Positions 9,862 through 18,433 of a DNA stretch of 34,855 bases are shown one piece after another; within the stretch, counting starts at the first letter, position 1, and each line of letters begins with the position of its first letter. A program made the translations under genes and the position numbers. Below the pieces are notes generated by a model. That model did not search any database. It saw only the letters and a program-made list of their open reading frames with translations, and was not told the DNA's origin. Where the stretch lies: the NCBI GenBank assembly GCA_002869225.1, contig PKTG01000138.1:1-34855 (forward strand), given 5' to 3'. Origin of the DNA: Candidatus Muiribacterium halophilum (GTDB taxonomy: Bacteria; Muiribacteriota; Muiribacteriia; Muiribacteriales; Muiribacteriaceae).

Positions 9862-10569
9862 TTATCCCTCTTTCATCATTGCTTCACATAGCTTAAAGTC
9901 AATCGGAGAATTAATATCTATTGACTCTTTATCATTCATTATAAATGACAGTATTTTTTCTCCAATAGTATTCTTAAATTTCTTTAAAGTCTCTGTTTTG
10001 GTGATGTATATACTCGCATTTTGTATATATACCTTGGGCAACAAATGATAGGATAATGTATGATCATTCATATCACCTGTATCAATAAAAGGTTTAAGCT
10101 CTTTTTCTTCAGATGTCCACATCTTATATGGATGCTCAGAGCATTTTACAACAGATCTTAAAGAATCATAATTAAAATTATCTTTAAAGAGATTAACCGC
10201 TTTTTCTATGGTGTCCGATGATCTAAAAGGGGTTGTAGGATAAAGATTCACGATTAGATCATATGTAATCTTTTCATTTTCTATAAGCCAGTCAACAGTA
10301 TGTTTATGATATTCATATTCAGTGGAATTATCAGAAGCCAACTTTTTTGGTCTCAAAAATGGAACTTCTGCTCCGTATTTTTTTGCAATTTCGGCAATCT
10401 CTTCGCTATCAGTAGATACAATAACTCTATCCACTACTCCAGAAGCAATCGCAGCTTTAATACTATAATAAATTAAAGGCTTATTATTTAACATTTTTAT
10501 GTTCTTGTTTTTAACTCTCTTTGAGCCTGATCTTGCTGGAATCAAAGCTAATACTTTTATTTTTTTCAT
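9862..10569 (-). CDS. neuA: Acylneuraminate cytidylyltransferase family protein (second NeuA-like)
   Basis: A 235-residue CMP-sugar synthetase fold. The CTP-binding signature is ALIPARSGSKRVKNKNIKML at residues 9-28. It is followed by VIVSTDSEEIAEIAKKYGAEVPFLRPKKLASDNS and NLYPTTPFRSSDTIEKA, all standard for the NeuA/PseF/LegF family. It activates a 2-keto-3-deoxy acid by transfer of CMP from CTP. Its ATG overlaps the transketolase stop (ATGA). It differs clearly from the LegF copy at 22235-22942 and sits with transketolase, ALDH, SDR and HAD genes, so its substrate is probably a different ulosonic acid. Confidence 0.88.
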   Translation of the reverse strand: MKKIKVLALIPARSGSKRVKNKNIKMLNNKPLIYYSIKAAIASGVVDRVIVSTDSEEIAEIAKKYGAEVPFLRPKKLASDNSTEYEYHKHTVDWLIENEKITYDLIVNLYPTTPFRSSDTIEKAVNLFKDNFNYDSLRSVVKCSEHPYKMWTSEEKELKPFIDTGDMNDHTLSYHLLPKVYIQNASIYITKTETLKKFKNTIGEKILSFIMNDKESIDINSPIDFKLCEAMMKEG

Positions 10570-12476
10570 AATTGTTCTTTAATCCTATCAGCTATCTTTT
10601 CACCAGAAAGGCCATGGTAATCAAGAACTTCCTTTGGTGTACCATATTTTGGATATTCTACAAATCCAAGTTTCTCAATATCCATCTTTTTAAGTTTTGA
10701 AGACTTAATCAAAACCGGAATCAGATTATCTGCAAGACCACCAAATTCCATATGATCTTCAAGTATAAATAACTTATTACAATTTATCAGAGTATCTTCC
10801 AGCCAATTAATATCGAATCGATTTAACCAAGGGAAATTAACAACTGTTATATCAATATTTTCTTTTTTAAGGATTTCTTGAGCTTCCAAAGCTTCATTAA
10901 GCATAGTCGGACCATAGCAAAAAATGATATTTTCTTTTGCTTTACCAATTATACATCCTTTACCTTTTTCAAATTTATATTCAGAAGGAAAGTCAATTTT
11001 TCTAGGCGATGGTCCTATTATTATTCTTAGCATTACTGAATCTTTCGCCTCTAAAACCGCATATTCTGTAGCTTTTTTCATCTCATATGCATTTGAAGGC
11101 ATTATAATATCGCAATTTGGAAATGCACCAAACAATGACGCATCTCTTAGACTCTGATGTGATTTTCCAGGTCCGGCTGGAACTATTCCAGCATAATGAC
11201 AAGCATATACTATTTTCCCACCTTCAGTTAGATTATTATATATTTGTTCATTTGCTCTAGATGCTAAGAAACTTGCAAAAGAATTTACAACAGGAGTTAA
11301 TCCTTGAAGAGCAAGCCCTCCGGCCATTGAAACCATATCCTGTTCAGCAATACCAACTTCAACAAATCTTTCAGGATATTTTTTTTCAAATTCATCAACT
11401 TTACAATCAGCTGAAAGATCTGCATCAAGTATAATAAAATCTTTATCTTCTTCAGCTAATTTAACAAGTGTTTTTCCGTAAATTTTGGATACATATTCAT
11501 CGCTAACACCTGAAACGGACTTCTCCAGTTCTATACTTATATATTCAGGCTGTTTAATATTAAGTTTATTTGCTAAAAGATTTATTTTTTCTTTCAATTC
11601 TTCTCTAGCTTTTTCATAATAAACATCATTTGGTGCTCCTGAATGCCAAGCATAAATACCTTTTCCATCTTCTAATGCTTTAGGGTGTTCCATAAAAGAA
11701 ACACCTTTCCCTTTAATTGTATCTGCTATAAGAAATTTAGGTTTATCTTTGATTTCATCTATTTTGTTAAAAACTCTCTCTAATTCTTTAAAATCATGAC
11801 CATCAAATCTTTCTACATGCCAGCCAAAACTTTTAATCTTTGTCTCAATATCACCTAGATCATTTATTTCTTCAACCTTTCTATCAGATTGAAGTTTATT
11901 ATGATCCATTATTACAACAAGTTCATTAAGTTTTAATGAAACTGTCGATTGTAATGCTTCAAAATTCTGTCCTTCATGGAATTCCCCATCTCCTGTGAGT
12001 ACAATAACCTTTCCTTTACGTCCTTTATATTGTTTAGCAAACAAAATTCCTTTTCCTTTTGATATACCCATTCCAAGTGAACCAGTATTAGCTTCAATTC
12101 CAGGCATCTTAATATCAGGATGTCCATCAAGTCCATCTATTTTTCTTAATTTAAAGAATTTATCTTCTGGTATTATTCCAAGAGAATATAATACTGAATA
12201 AAGACCTGGAACATCGTGGCCTTTTGAAGAAAAATAAATGTCTCTATTCTCATTATCAAACCCAACATCTATTGTATTTAATTTGTAATAATAAAAATAA
12301 CTAACAATATCCATTGCACTAAGACTTGATACTAAATGACCTGATCCAGCTTTTTTCACACAACTCAAAGTGTTTAATCGGGACATCTCTGAAAGTAAAC
12401 TTAATTTCGAAAATGTATCAAGATCAGTATTTCTAACTTTTTCAAATTCTTCTGGTCTAATAATCTCTATAAACAT
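10566..12476 (-). CDS. tkt: Transketolase, single-chain, thiamine-diphosphate dependent
   Basis: A 636-residue protein with both transketolase halves in one chain. His47 in AGSGH and His87 in SKGHD match active-site histidines. The ThDP motif runs from GDGEFHEGQ (162-170) to the Asn of DHN (193). The pyrimidine domain has VGIAEQDMVSMAGG with catalytic-type Glu378, then SFASFLASRANEQIYN. The C-terminal domain follows GKGCIIGKAKENIIF. It moves a two-carbon ketol unit between sugar phosphates, or a variant of that. Position inside a polysaccharide operon, between an aldehyde dehydrogenase and a NeuA-like enzyme, suggests it makes a dedicated sugar precursor and is not the housekeeping enzyme. 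AGGAG RBS before ATG 12476. Confidence 0.88.
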   Translation of the reverse strand: MFIEIIRPEEFEKVRNTDLDTFSKLSLLSEMSRLNTLSCVKKAGSGHLVSSLSAMDIVSYFYYYKLNTIDVGFDNENRDIYFSSKGHDVPGLYSVLYSLGIIPEDKFFKLRKIDGLDGHPDIKMPGIEANTGSLGMGISKGKGILFAKQYKGRKGKVIVLTGDGEFHEGQNFEALQSTVSLKLNELVVIMDHNKLQSDRKVEEINDLGDIETKIKSFGWHVERFDGHDFKELERVFNKIDEIKDKPKFLIADTIKGKGVSFMEHPKALEDGKGIYAWHSGAPNDVYYEKAREELKEKINLLANKLNIKQPEYISIELEKSVSGVSDEYVSKIYGKTLVKLAEEDKDFIILDADLSADCKVDEFEKKYPERFVEVGIAEQDMVSMAGGLALQGLTPVVNSFASFLASRANEQIYNNLTEGGKIVYACHYAGIVPAGPGKSHQSLRDASLFGAFPNCDIIMPSNAYEMKKATEYAVLEAKDSVMLRIIIGPSPRKIDFPSEYKFEKGKGCIIGKAKENIIFCYGPTMLNEALEAQEILKKENIDITVVNFPWLNRFDINWLEDTLINCNKLFILEDHMEFGGLADNLIPVLIKSSKLKKMDIEKLGFVEYPKYGTPKEVLDYHGLSGEKIADRIKEQL

Positions 12477-12485
12477 ATTTTTCTC

Positions 12486-13958
12486 CTATAAATTTTCTAT
12501 ATCAACAAACTGATAAATATCTTTTAAATTACTATAAACATCCAATGCCTCTGGCCCAGGCTCTCTTGAGCCATTTCCTGAATTTTTCGGACCGCCAAAT
12601 GGCATATGAGGCTCACTACCATGTGTACCCCCGTTTATTACCGCAACTCCAGAAATCACTTTTCTTGAAAATTCAGTTGCTCTATTCACATTTTTTGTAT
12701 GTATACAAGCTGTCAACGCATACGGTGAATCGTTAGCCATCTCTATTGCTTCTTTAAAATCTTTAGCTTTATACAAACAAGTTATTGGACCAAAAAGTTC
12801 TTTTCTGGAAATTTCATCTTCCATCGCTACATTTTCTATAATAGTAGGTTCCATATAAAAGCCTTTTTTATGTTCTTCGTCCAGCATTCGTTTTCCGCCA
12901 ACAATTATTTTTGCACCATTTTTTACAGCTTTATTTATATCCTTTAGCATATTAATTAACTGTCTTTCATTTATTACAGGTCCCAGATAATCTTTCTCGC
13001 CAACACCAAGTGAGAGTTTCTTTGTTTTTTCTATTAATAAATTTTTCAATTTTTCATAAATACTTTCAAAAACAATTATTCTGCTTGATGCTGCACATCT
13101 TTGTCCAGCATTACTAAAAGAGGAATTTATTATCCAATTAGATGCTTTTTCAAGATCCGCATCATCACATACAACAAGTGGATTCTTTCCACCGAGTTCC
13201 AAACTCACCTTAGCTAATCTCTGACCGGCTACTGAAGCTATCATTTTTCCGACAGCTGTAGATCCTGTAAAACTGATAACCTGAACATCTTCACTTTCTA
13301 CAAGAGGTTGCCCTGCATCTTTTCCAAAACCCTGTACAATATTTAATACACCATCTGGTAATTTTGATTCTTCACAGATCTTTCCAAAGATCCACGAAGT
13401 CAAAGGAGCATCTTCCGATGCTTTTAAAACAACTGCATTGCCACATATTAATGCTGGAAATACTTTCCAGGCAACATTTGCAATAGGAGTATTAGAGGCA
13501 ATAATCAATCCAGCAACACCAAGTGGCTCTCTGATTGTCATGGCATATTTATTCTCAACTCCGCTGGTTGTTGTTCTACCAAAAAATCGTTGTCCTTCAC
13601 CAGCATTAAATCTTGCCTCAGCAATGGCACCGCCAACTTCTCCTAATGCATGTGATAGTATTTTTCCAGTCTCATTCGAAACGATTTCAGCAATATCATT
13701 CTTATATTTTTCCATTAATTCGGCTATTTCAAATAATATTTGGCCTCTTTTTACAGGTGGTATACTTGCCCATTTCATTTGATTTTCTTTAGCATTTTTT
13801 ATAGCAAACTCAACATCTGATTTTTTAGAAGCCATTACTTTACATATAATTTCTCCATTATGTGGATTAATATTATTAAAAAAATCATTTTCCTGATTAA
13901 TTACTTCTTTTTTACCTATATTATTTCCTAATTTTTCAGGAATATTAAAAAATCTCAT
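12486..13958 (-). CDS. NAD(P)-dependent aldehyde dehydrogenase
   Basis: A 490-residue ALDH superfamily enzyme with complete catalytic signatures: Asn156 in IIASNTPIANVAWK, the glycine motif FTGSTAVG (230-237), Glu254 in LELGGKNP, and nucleophile Cys288 in SNAGQRCAASS. ELFGPI and the terminal PFGGPKNSGNGSREPG are also present. It oxidises an aldehyde to a carboxylate; the ASNTPIANVAWK version of the oxyanion region is not the PWNFP form of classic ALDH1. Strong RBS AAGGAGG before ATG 13958. It lies between SDR and transketolase genes, so it probably acts on a sugar aldehyde of the second acidic-sugar route. No central metabolic partner is nearby. Confidence 0.88.
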   Translation of the reverse strand: MRFFNIPEKLGNNIGKKEVINQENDFFNNINPHNGEIICKVMASKKSDVEFAIKNAKENQMKWASIPPVKRGQILFEIAELMEKYKNDIAEIVSNETGKILSHALGEVGGAIAEARFNAGEGQRFFGRTTTSGVENKYAMTIREPLGVAGLIIASNTPIANVAWKVFPALICGNAVVLKASEDAPLTSWIFGKICEESKLPDGVLNIVQGFGKDAGQPLVESEDVQVISFTGSTAVGKMIASVAGQRLAKVSLELGGKNPLVVCDDADLEKASNWIINSSFSNAGQRCAASSRIIVFESIYEKLKNLLIEKTKKLSLGVGEKDYLGPVINERQLINMLKDINKAVKNGAKIIVGGKRMLDEEHKKGFYMEPTIIENVAMEDEISRKELFGPITCLYKAKDFKEAIEMANDSPYALTACIHTKNVNRATEFSRKVISGVAVINGGTHGSEPHMPFGGPKNSGNGSREPGPEALDVYSNLKDIYQFVDIENL

Positions 13959-13973
13959 ATTTCCTCCTTAAAA

Positions 13974-14792
13974 TTACCAAGCACTCCATCCACCATCAAC
14001 AACAAGATTACTTCCAGTCATATAACTTGAAGCTTCAGAAGCTAAAAATATAACCGCTCCATTCATCTCATTCTCATTTGCCATTCTTCCAATAGGCATT
14101 CTTTTCAAGTATTCACTTAAAAATTCTTCACCTTGATCATTGAAGATTCCGGCTGGAGTCAATGTGTTGACTCTAACACCTTTTTTGGACCAATATGTAG
14201 CCAGATATCTTGTTAGGTTTAAAACTCCTGATTTACTAACGGCATAAGCAACAGGTTTAAACCATTTTTCTCCATTTTTTCTTTTAAATTCGTAAATATC
14301 CTGATTAGGGGAAAGTATTCCATATATAGAACTAATATTAATTATACTTCCACCTTTTTTTTCAGCCATTTCTCCACCAAACACCTGACAACAAATAAAA
14401 GTTCCCTTAATATTAACATTTAATATTTTATCCAAAGATGCTTCAGGATAATCTTCAAAAGGTCCATTTTCAGATGCCGGAGAATCAGGTGGGGAATCTA
14501 ACGCAGCATTGTTTACTAAAATATTGGGAGAACCAAATTTGGCCTTTATCTCGGATAATATATTTTCAACTTCTTTTCTATTGGTTATATCAACCTTAAA
14601 ACATTTTATTTGGTCTTTTTGTTGAAAATATGAAAATCTTTCGTTTTTATTTACTTCTTTCTCATTAACAAGATCAAGAACAGCAATTTGTGCCCCATAT
14701 TCTGCAAGTGCAATAGAAAATTGTTGACCTAACTGACGTAATCCACCTGTTATAACAGCTATTTTATCCTTTAAAGAAAATAATTCTTTCAA
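13974..14792 (-). CDS. Short-chain dehydrogenase/reductase (TTG start)
   Basis: A 272-residue classical SDR. The cofactor loop is TGGLRQLG (15-22), an unusual spacing of the TGxxxGxG motif. An acidic residue after strand 2 (IAVLDLV) suggests NAD(H). NNAA is at 94-97, the catalytic Ser is near 154 (INISSIYG), and Tyr183/Lys187 form YAVSK. The C-terminus is YMTGSNLVVDGGWSAW. An insertion EFKRKNGEKWFKPVA precedes the catalytic Tyr. The start codon is TTG at 14792-14790, sharing TTGA with the HAD stop and preceded by an excellent AAGGAGG Shine-Dalgarno; no ATG in the right place exists. It likely oxidises or reduces a sugar hydroxyl in the same pathway as the ALDH and transketolase. Confidence 0.88.
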   Translation of the reverse strand: MKELFSLKDKIAVITGGLRQLGQQFSIALAEYGAQIAVLDLVNEKEVNKNERFSYFQQKDQIKCFKVDITNRKEVENILSEIKAKFGSPNILVNNAALDSPPDSPASENGPFEDYPEASLDKILNVNIKGTFICCQVFGGEMAEKKGGSIINISSIYGILSPNQDIYEFKRKNGEKWFKPVAYAVSKSGVLNLTRYLATYWSKKGVRVNTLTPAGIFNDQGEEFLSEYLKRMPIGRMANENEMNGAVIFLASEASSYMTGSNLVVDGGWSAW

Positions 14793-15262
14793 ATTTCCTC
14801 CTTAGCTTTATAAACCATCTCACAAAACTCTCTGACCGCTCCTTCACCACCATTTTTTTTTAGAATTATATTACAAATTTTTTTAACTGGTTCGTAAGCA
14901 TCATTAACAGCAACTGATACACCTACTTTCTCGAGCAGAACAATATCATTTATATCATTTCCTACAAAAGCTACTTCATTTAAGCGATAATCTTTACACA
15001 ATTCCTGAAATTTCAGCAATTTATTTTCAACCCCATGATAACATTTAATCTTTAGCTTGTCAGCTCTTTTTTGCACAACAGAATTAACTTCCGTTTATAA
15101 AATCATTAGTTCAATTCCAAGATTTTTTAACATAGATAATCCGATTCCATCACTTCTGTTACAAACTACACTTTCTTTACCATCCTCGGAGACTATTACT
15201 TTATTATCTGTGAAAACGCCGTCAAAATCAAAAATTATCAATTTAAGATCCTTTAAATTCAT
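14789..15262 (-). pseudogene. KdsC-like C0-type HAD phosphatase, interrupted by an in-frame TAA at codon 56
   Basis: Reading from ATG 15262 (sharing ATGA with the upstream methyltransferase stop) gives a 157-codon HAD protein. Motif I is FDFDGVFTDN with the Asp12/Asp14 pair. Next come SVVCNRSDGIGLSMLKNLGIELMIL, a TAA (15097-15095), TEVNSVVQKRADKLKIKC, and motif IV FVGNDINDIVLLEKVGVSVAVNDA. KdsC and KDN-9-phosphate phosphatases have ILSTE here, so TCA to TAA is the simple explanation. A GTG at 15076 could restart translation but would lack motif I and be inactive. The family removes phosphate from 2-keto-3-deoxy sugar acid phosphates, which fits the adjacent NeuB/NeuA-type genes. Decay, read error and stop read-through are all open. 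Confidence 0.8.
15095..15097 (-). other. In-frame TAA in HAD phosphatase gene
   Basis: The stop falls in the ILSTE-type motif of the KdsC family, where Ser (TCA) is expected. Both sides stay in the same frame. Confidence 0.85.
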
Positions 15263-16014
15263 TTTTCCACCTTAATCAAAATACATTGTCCTGTCATTAA
15301 CGGAATTTTAACGAAATTTTTGTTTTTTAAACAGAATTCATCAACAGCTTTCTTTGCACCCGGACAACTTTTAAATCCATAATCATCTATTAATATTATT
15401 CCACCATTAACAACTTGTTTAGAAAATGTTTCTAAACCAAATTTTGTGGGTAAATAAATATCCATATCAAGATGTATAAAAAAATATTTATCTTCTATAA
15501 TATTTTCAGAAACATCCTGAATCTTATTCTTTATCACTTGTACATTTTCAAATTCTGATAAATATTTTTTCACAAATTCATATGATGTTTCTTGGAACAT
15601 TCCATATTTATGAACACCATCGTTTATTGTTTTTTTTAAGTCACCTTCTGAATGTCCTTCATAAGTATCAACACAATAAAAATTACATTTCACACCCATT
15701 TTCTTTAGCATAGATGCAATAAAAAAAGATGTTCCACCTTTATAAACACCGGCTTCTAAAAAAGAATATCCTTTATTTAACTTTTGATTCTTCTCAAGAG
15801 TATTTAAAATATTAAACACGGTATATAAGCGATCATAATATAAACATGTCGTATCGTCTTTTATTACTTTGTTTGCCAGTTCTGAAAAACCTTTTATTTT
15901 TTTTAAATCAACCTGTTTTCCTGCAGCTCTTCCATAATAATCAGGTACAATATGGTAACCTTTAAATAGGAGATAATAAATATCTTTTATTATCTTTTTA
16001 ATTTTCTTTTTCAT
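15259..16014 (-). CDS. TylF/MycF-family O-methyltransferase
   Basis: A 251-residue class I methyltransferase. Motifs are SFLEAGVYKGGTSFFIASML (SAM site), NFYCVDTYEGHSEGD, FIHLDMDIYLPTKFGLETF (metal-binding Asp region) and GGIILIDDYGFKSCPGAKKAVDEF. These are hallmarks of the TylF/macrocin O-methyltransferase family, which methylates sugar hydroxyls using SAM and Mg2+. In polysaccharide loci such proteins often methylate terminal or repeat-unit sugars. The ATG follows the SGNH gene stop by 1 nt and its stop overlaps the HAD start. The N-terminus is lysine-rich with no clear membrane segment. Confidence 0.88.
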   Translation of the reverse strand: MKKKIKKIIKDIYYLLFKGYHIVPDYYGRAAGKQVDLKKIKGFSELANKVIKDDTTCLYYDRLYTVFNILNTLEKNQKLNKGYSFLEAGVYKGGTSFFIASMLKKMGVKCNFYCVDTYEGHSEGDLKKTINDGVHKYGMFQETSYEFVKKYLSEFENVQVIKNKIQDVSENIIEDKYFFIHLDMDIYLPTKFGLETFSKQVVNGGIILIDDYGFKSCPGAKKAVDEFCLKNKNFVKIPLMTGQCILIKVEK

Positions 16015-16015
16015 A

Positions 16016-16999
16016 TTAATAAAACTCCTTTAGATCTTCTACTATTTTATTTGCTAATCTTTCTCTTCCTCTTTCGTTTAAATGTTCAGTTGGCGTATGT
16101 TCATTAAAAAAAAATTCTTTCTGGAGAAAAGTTGAATAATCAAAACACACTGTGTTTTTTGTAACTAATATTTTTTTTAGTAAATTAACCTTTTTCAATA
16201 TCTCTTTATCAAATATTTCCCCAACAAATTCATTTCCAGCTTGAAAATTTATCGGTGTAAAATAAAAAAACAATCTTATGCTATGTTGCTGCGAAAAAAC
16301 TATTATATTTCTTAAATATTTTATTAAAATATGATCAGGATCTAAATTAAACATATAATGATAAATAAAGATGTTTTTTTTTCGATACTTATATTCCTCA
16401 TCAGACAAATTTTGTTTGTTTTTAATTAATTCTTCAAATTGAGAATTTTTCCTAAGTTGCGTTCCTAAATAATCTCCTTCAACTTTTGAAAAAAAGTCTT
16501 TTTTTACTTTTTTTATTGTTGGTTTTTTTTCATGAATATATTCACAAATAAAGTTTATTTCTTTTTCAAAAATCCATAATGGTTGAAAAAACCATTGATT
16601 TGAAAAACTTCTTAAATTAATAGGAATCAATATTTTTTCTGGAAAATTACACGATTTCAATGCTTTTATTAAAAAATAATATACTCTTGCATTATATGCA
16701 GAATTTGAAAAAACCACTGTCTTTTCTTCTAAATTACTTTTCACAATATCACCTAAAGTTCTTCTGTCTTTATCATCTTTTGCGATTCTTTCAACGACCG
16801 AATCACCTAAGTATAATAATTTATTATCTTTAAATAATTGAAACTCTTTTAAATAGAAGTAAAATTTATTAAAAACAAAAAATATTTTTATATTTTTTAT
16901 AAAAAAAGAAGTAGATTTGAAAAGTTCAATAATCAATAAGAACATTATTTCTTTAAATCTAAAAAACAAATTCAAAAAATTCTTTATATTTTTCTTCAA
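16016..16999 (-). CDS. SGNH/GDSL-like hydrolase, membrane-associated (TTG start)
   Basis: A 327-residue protein with hydrophobic N-terminal stretches (about residues 18-50) and a block I GDS motif, LLYLGDSVVERI (Ser67). It ends with NEHTPTEHLNERGRERLANKI, matching the block V His (His306) followed by LNxxG. The Asp normally three residues before that His is not in its usual place, so activity is uncertain. SGNH proteins in O-antigen loci remove or transfer acetyl groups on polysaccharide. The start is TTG at 16999, 11 nt after the wzx stop with an AAAGG-like site; an internal ATG at residue 19 is the alternative. Legionaminic acids are often O-acetylated, which would give it a substrate. Confidence 0.72.
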   Translation of the reverse strand: MKKNIKNFLNLFFRFKEIMFLLIIELFKSTSFFIKNIKIFFVFNKFYFYLKEFQLFKDNKLLYLGDSVVERIAKDDKDRRTLGDIVKSNLEEKTVVFSNSAYNARVYYFLIKALKSCNFPEKILIPINLRSFSNQWFFQPLWIFEKEINFICEYIHEKKPTIKKVKKDFFSKVEGDYLGTQLRKNSQFEELIKNKQNLSDEEYKYRKKNIFIYHYMFNLDPDHILIKYLRNIIVFSQQHSIRLFFYFTPINFQAGNEFVGEIFDKEILKKVNLLKKILVTKNTVCFDYSTFLQKEFFFNEHTPTEHLNERGRERLANKIVEDLKEFY

Positions 17000-17010
17000 A
17001 ATTTGTACCT

Positions 17011-18432
17011 TTAACTTTTTTTCATAGATGATTTAATAAAATATATAGTTAATAAAAAGTATAACAAAAACAGAACAATATCAATATAAAAATTAAAATT
17101 AATAAAGTGACTTCCAAATAAAATTGATGCTAATACGAAATACATAATACTTATCAGAAAAATCTTATTATGTATTTTATATAATTTAAAAGATACATAA
17201 GATGATAAAATCAAATTAAATAAAAATAGTATGAATTTACTCATTATTATCCCATTTAACTGATACTTAGGAATCAATAAAAAACTTAAAATTACCAATA
17301 AAATAAGATTAACACCGGTTAGTTTCCAAAAAACCTTTGTTTTTTTAGAAAGAATTATTCCTGATGCAAAATATGCATAAATATATTTTAAAACAAAAAC
17401 AGCGACCAAAACTGGAACATATTTTATTACAGGAAAATATTTTTCATTACCAATTAAAAACACTACTTTCTCTGTGAAAAGACTTACAAATAATCCTCCA
17501 AGAAAAATCAGCATTATATACTGAAAATTTATTTGTGCTATCTTCTTAGAAGCCATTTCTCTTTTAAACTTAGAATCAATCTTCATAATTCTTGGAGCAT
17601 AAGATAGTTTTATAGCGTTGTGTAGACTACCAATCAGATTTACAAACTTCAAACTTAAAGAATATATACCGAACAATTCCAAGGAAACATAATTTTGTAA
17701 TATATATTTATCAATCATAGAATACAATGTTCCCATTATATTACTAGGAACTATAGGTAACGAAAAATCTAATGATTTTTTTATGACTTTAGATCTTATG
17801 CATGGTTTTGATAATTTCAACATTATTAATATGCAAGCTACTGAAAAAAAGAGTCCTGTAAAAACACTTGCTAAAAAGTAACCTCTAAGTTTTTGATTTA
17901 AAAAAACGACAAAATACAAACCAAATCCAATATTTAAAAGAAATTTCATTAAATTAAAAATAAAATAAATTTTAGGTTGCCTATTAATTCTGATAGTCAT
18001 AAAAACAAATTCACCTAAGGAATTTAATAACATTCCTACTAATCCTAAGAAAATCATATTAGAAAATTCAAATCTATTGAATAAAAAAGGAAAAATCAAC
18101 TTAATAATAAAAATAAAAATAACACCTATTGATATAATTGAAAACCAATTTAAGATCCACAAAGAACCTGTGTTTTCTTTTTTTTCCTCGTTTGGCCATT
18201 CATAATAGAATCTAGTTATTGCCGAACTCAGTGAAAGACCTCCTAAAATAGGGAAAAAAACTCCCATCATCTCAACAATTGCAATTATTCCATAATCTGT
18301 CGGAGTTAATTTTTTCCAATAAAAAGGAATAAGAAAGAAATTTCCAAAATTGACTATAAATGTTGAAAATATATAAACAATTAACTCTTCGAAACTTTTT
18401 CCTTTTATTTTTTCTAAAACAAAAGATAACAT
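17011..18432 (-). CDS. wzx: Wzx-type oligosaccharide flippase (MATE/MVF superfamily)
   Basis: A 473-residue polytopic protein with about 12-14 membrane segments. The start resembles polysaccharide transporters: VYIFSTFIVNFGNFFLIPFYWKKLTPTDYGIIAIVE, then an early polar helix GLSLSSAITRFYYEW. Central residues LDFSLPIVPSNIMGTLYSMIDKYIL and FGIYSLSLKFVNLIG match the repeated half of Wzx/MATE flippases. It should move the undecaprenyl-diphosphate-linked repeat unit across the inner membrane. It starts 1 nt after the NeuB2 stop, so expression is coupled to sugar synthesis. Confidence 0.88.
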   Translation of the reverse strand: MLSFVLEKIKGKSFEELIVYIFSTFIVNFGNFFLIPFYWKKLTPTDYGIIAIVEMMGVFFPILGGLSLSSAITRFYYEWPNEEKKENTGSLWILNWFSIISIGVIFIFIIKLIFPFLFNRFEFSNMIFLGLVGMLLNSLGEFVFMTIRINRQPKIYFIFNLMKFLLNIGFGLYFVVFLNQKLRGYFLASVFTGLFFSVACILIMLKLSKPCIRSKVIKKSLDFSLPIVPSNIMGTLYSMIDKYILQNYVSLELFGIYSLSLKFVNLIGSLHNAIKLSYAPRIMKIDSKFKREMASKKIAQINFQYIMLIFLGGLFVSLFTEKVVFLIGNEKYFPVIKYVPVLVAVFVLKYIYAYFASGIILSKKTKVFWKLTGVNLILLVILSFLLIPKYQLNGIIMSKFILFLFNLILSSYVSFKLYKIHNKIFLISIMYFVLASILFGSHFINFNFYIDIVLFLLYFLLTIYFIKSSMKKS

Positions 18433-18433
18433 C

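Noticed and set aside
14789-15076. Stand-alone 95-residue HAD protein starting at GTG 15076
   Set aside because: It would lack the DxD nucleophile motif, which is present in the same frame upstream; the correct gene start is ATG 15262.
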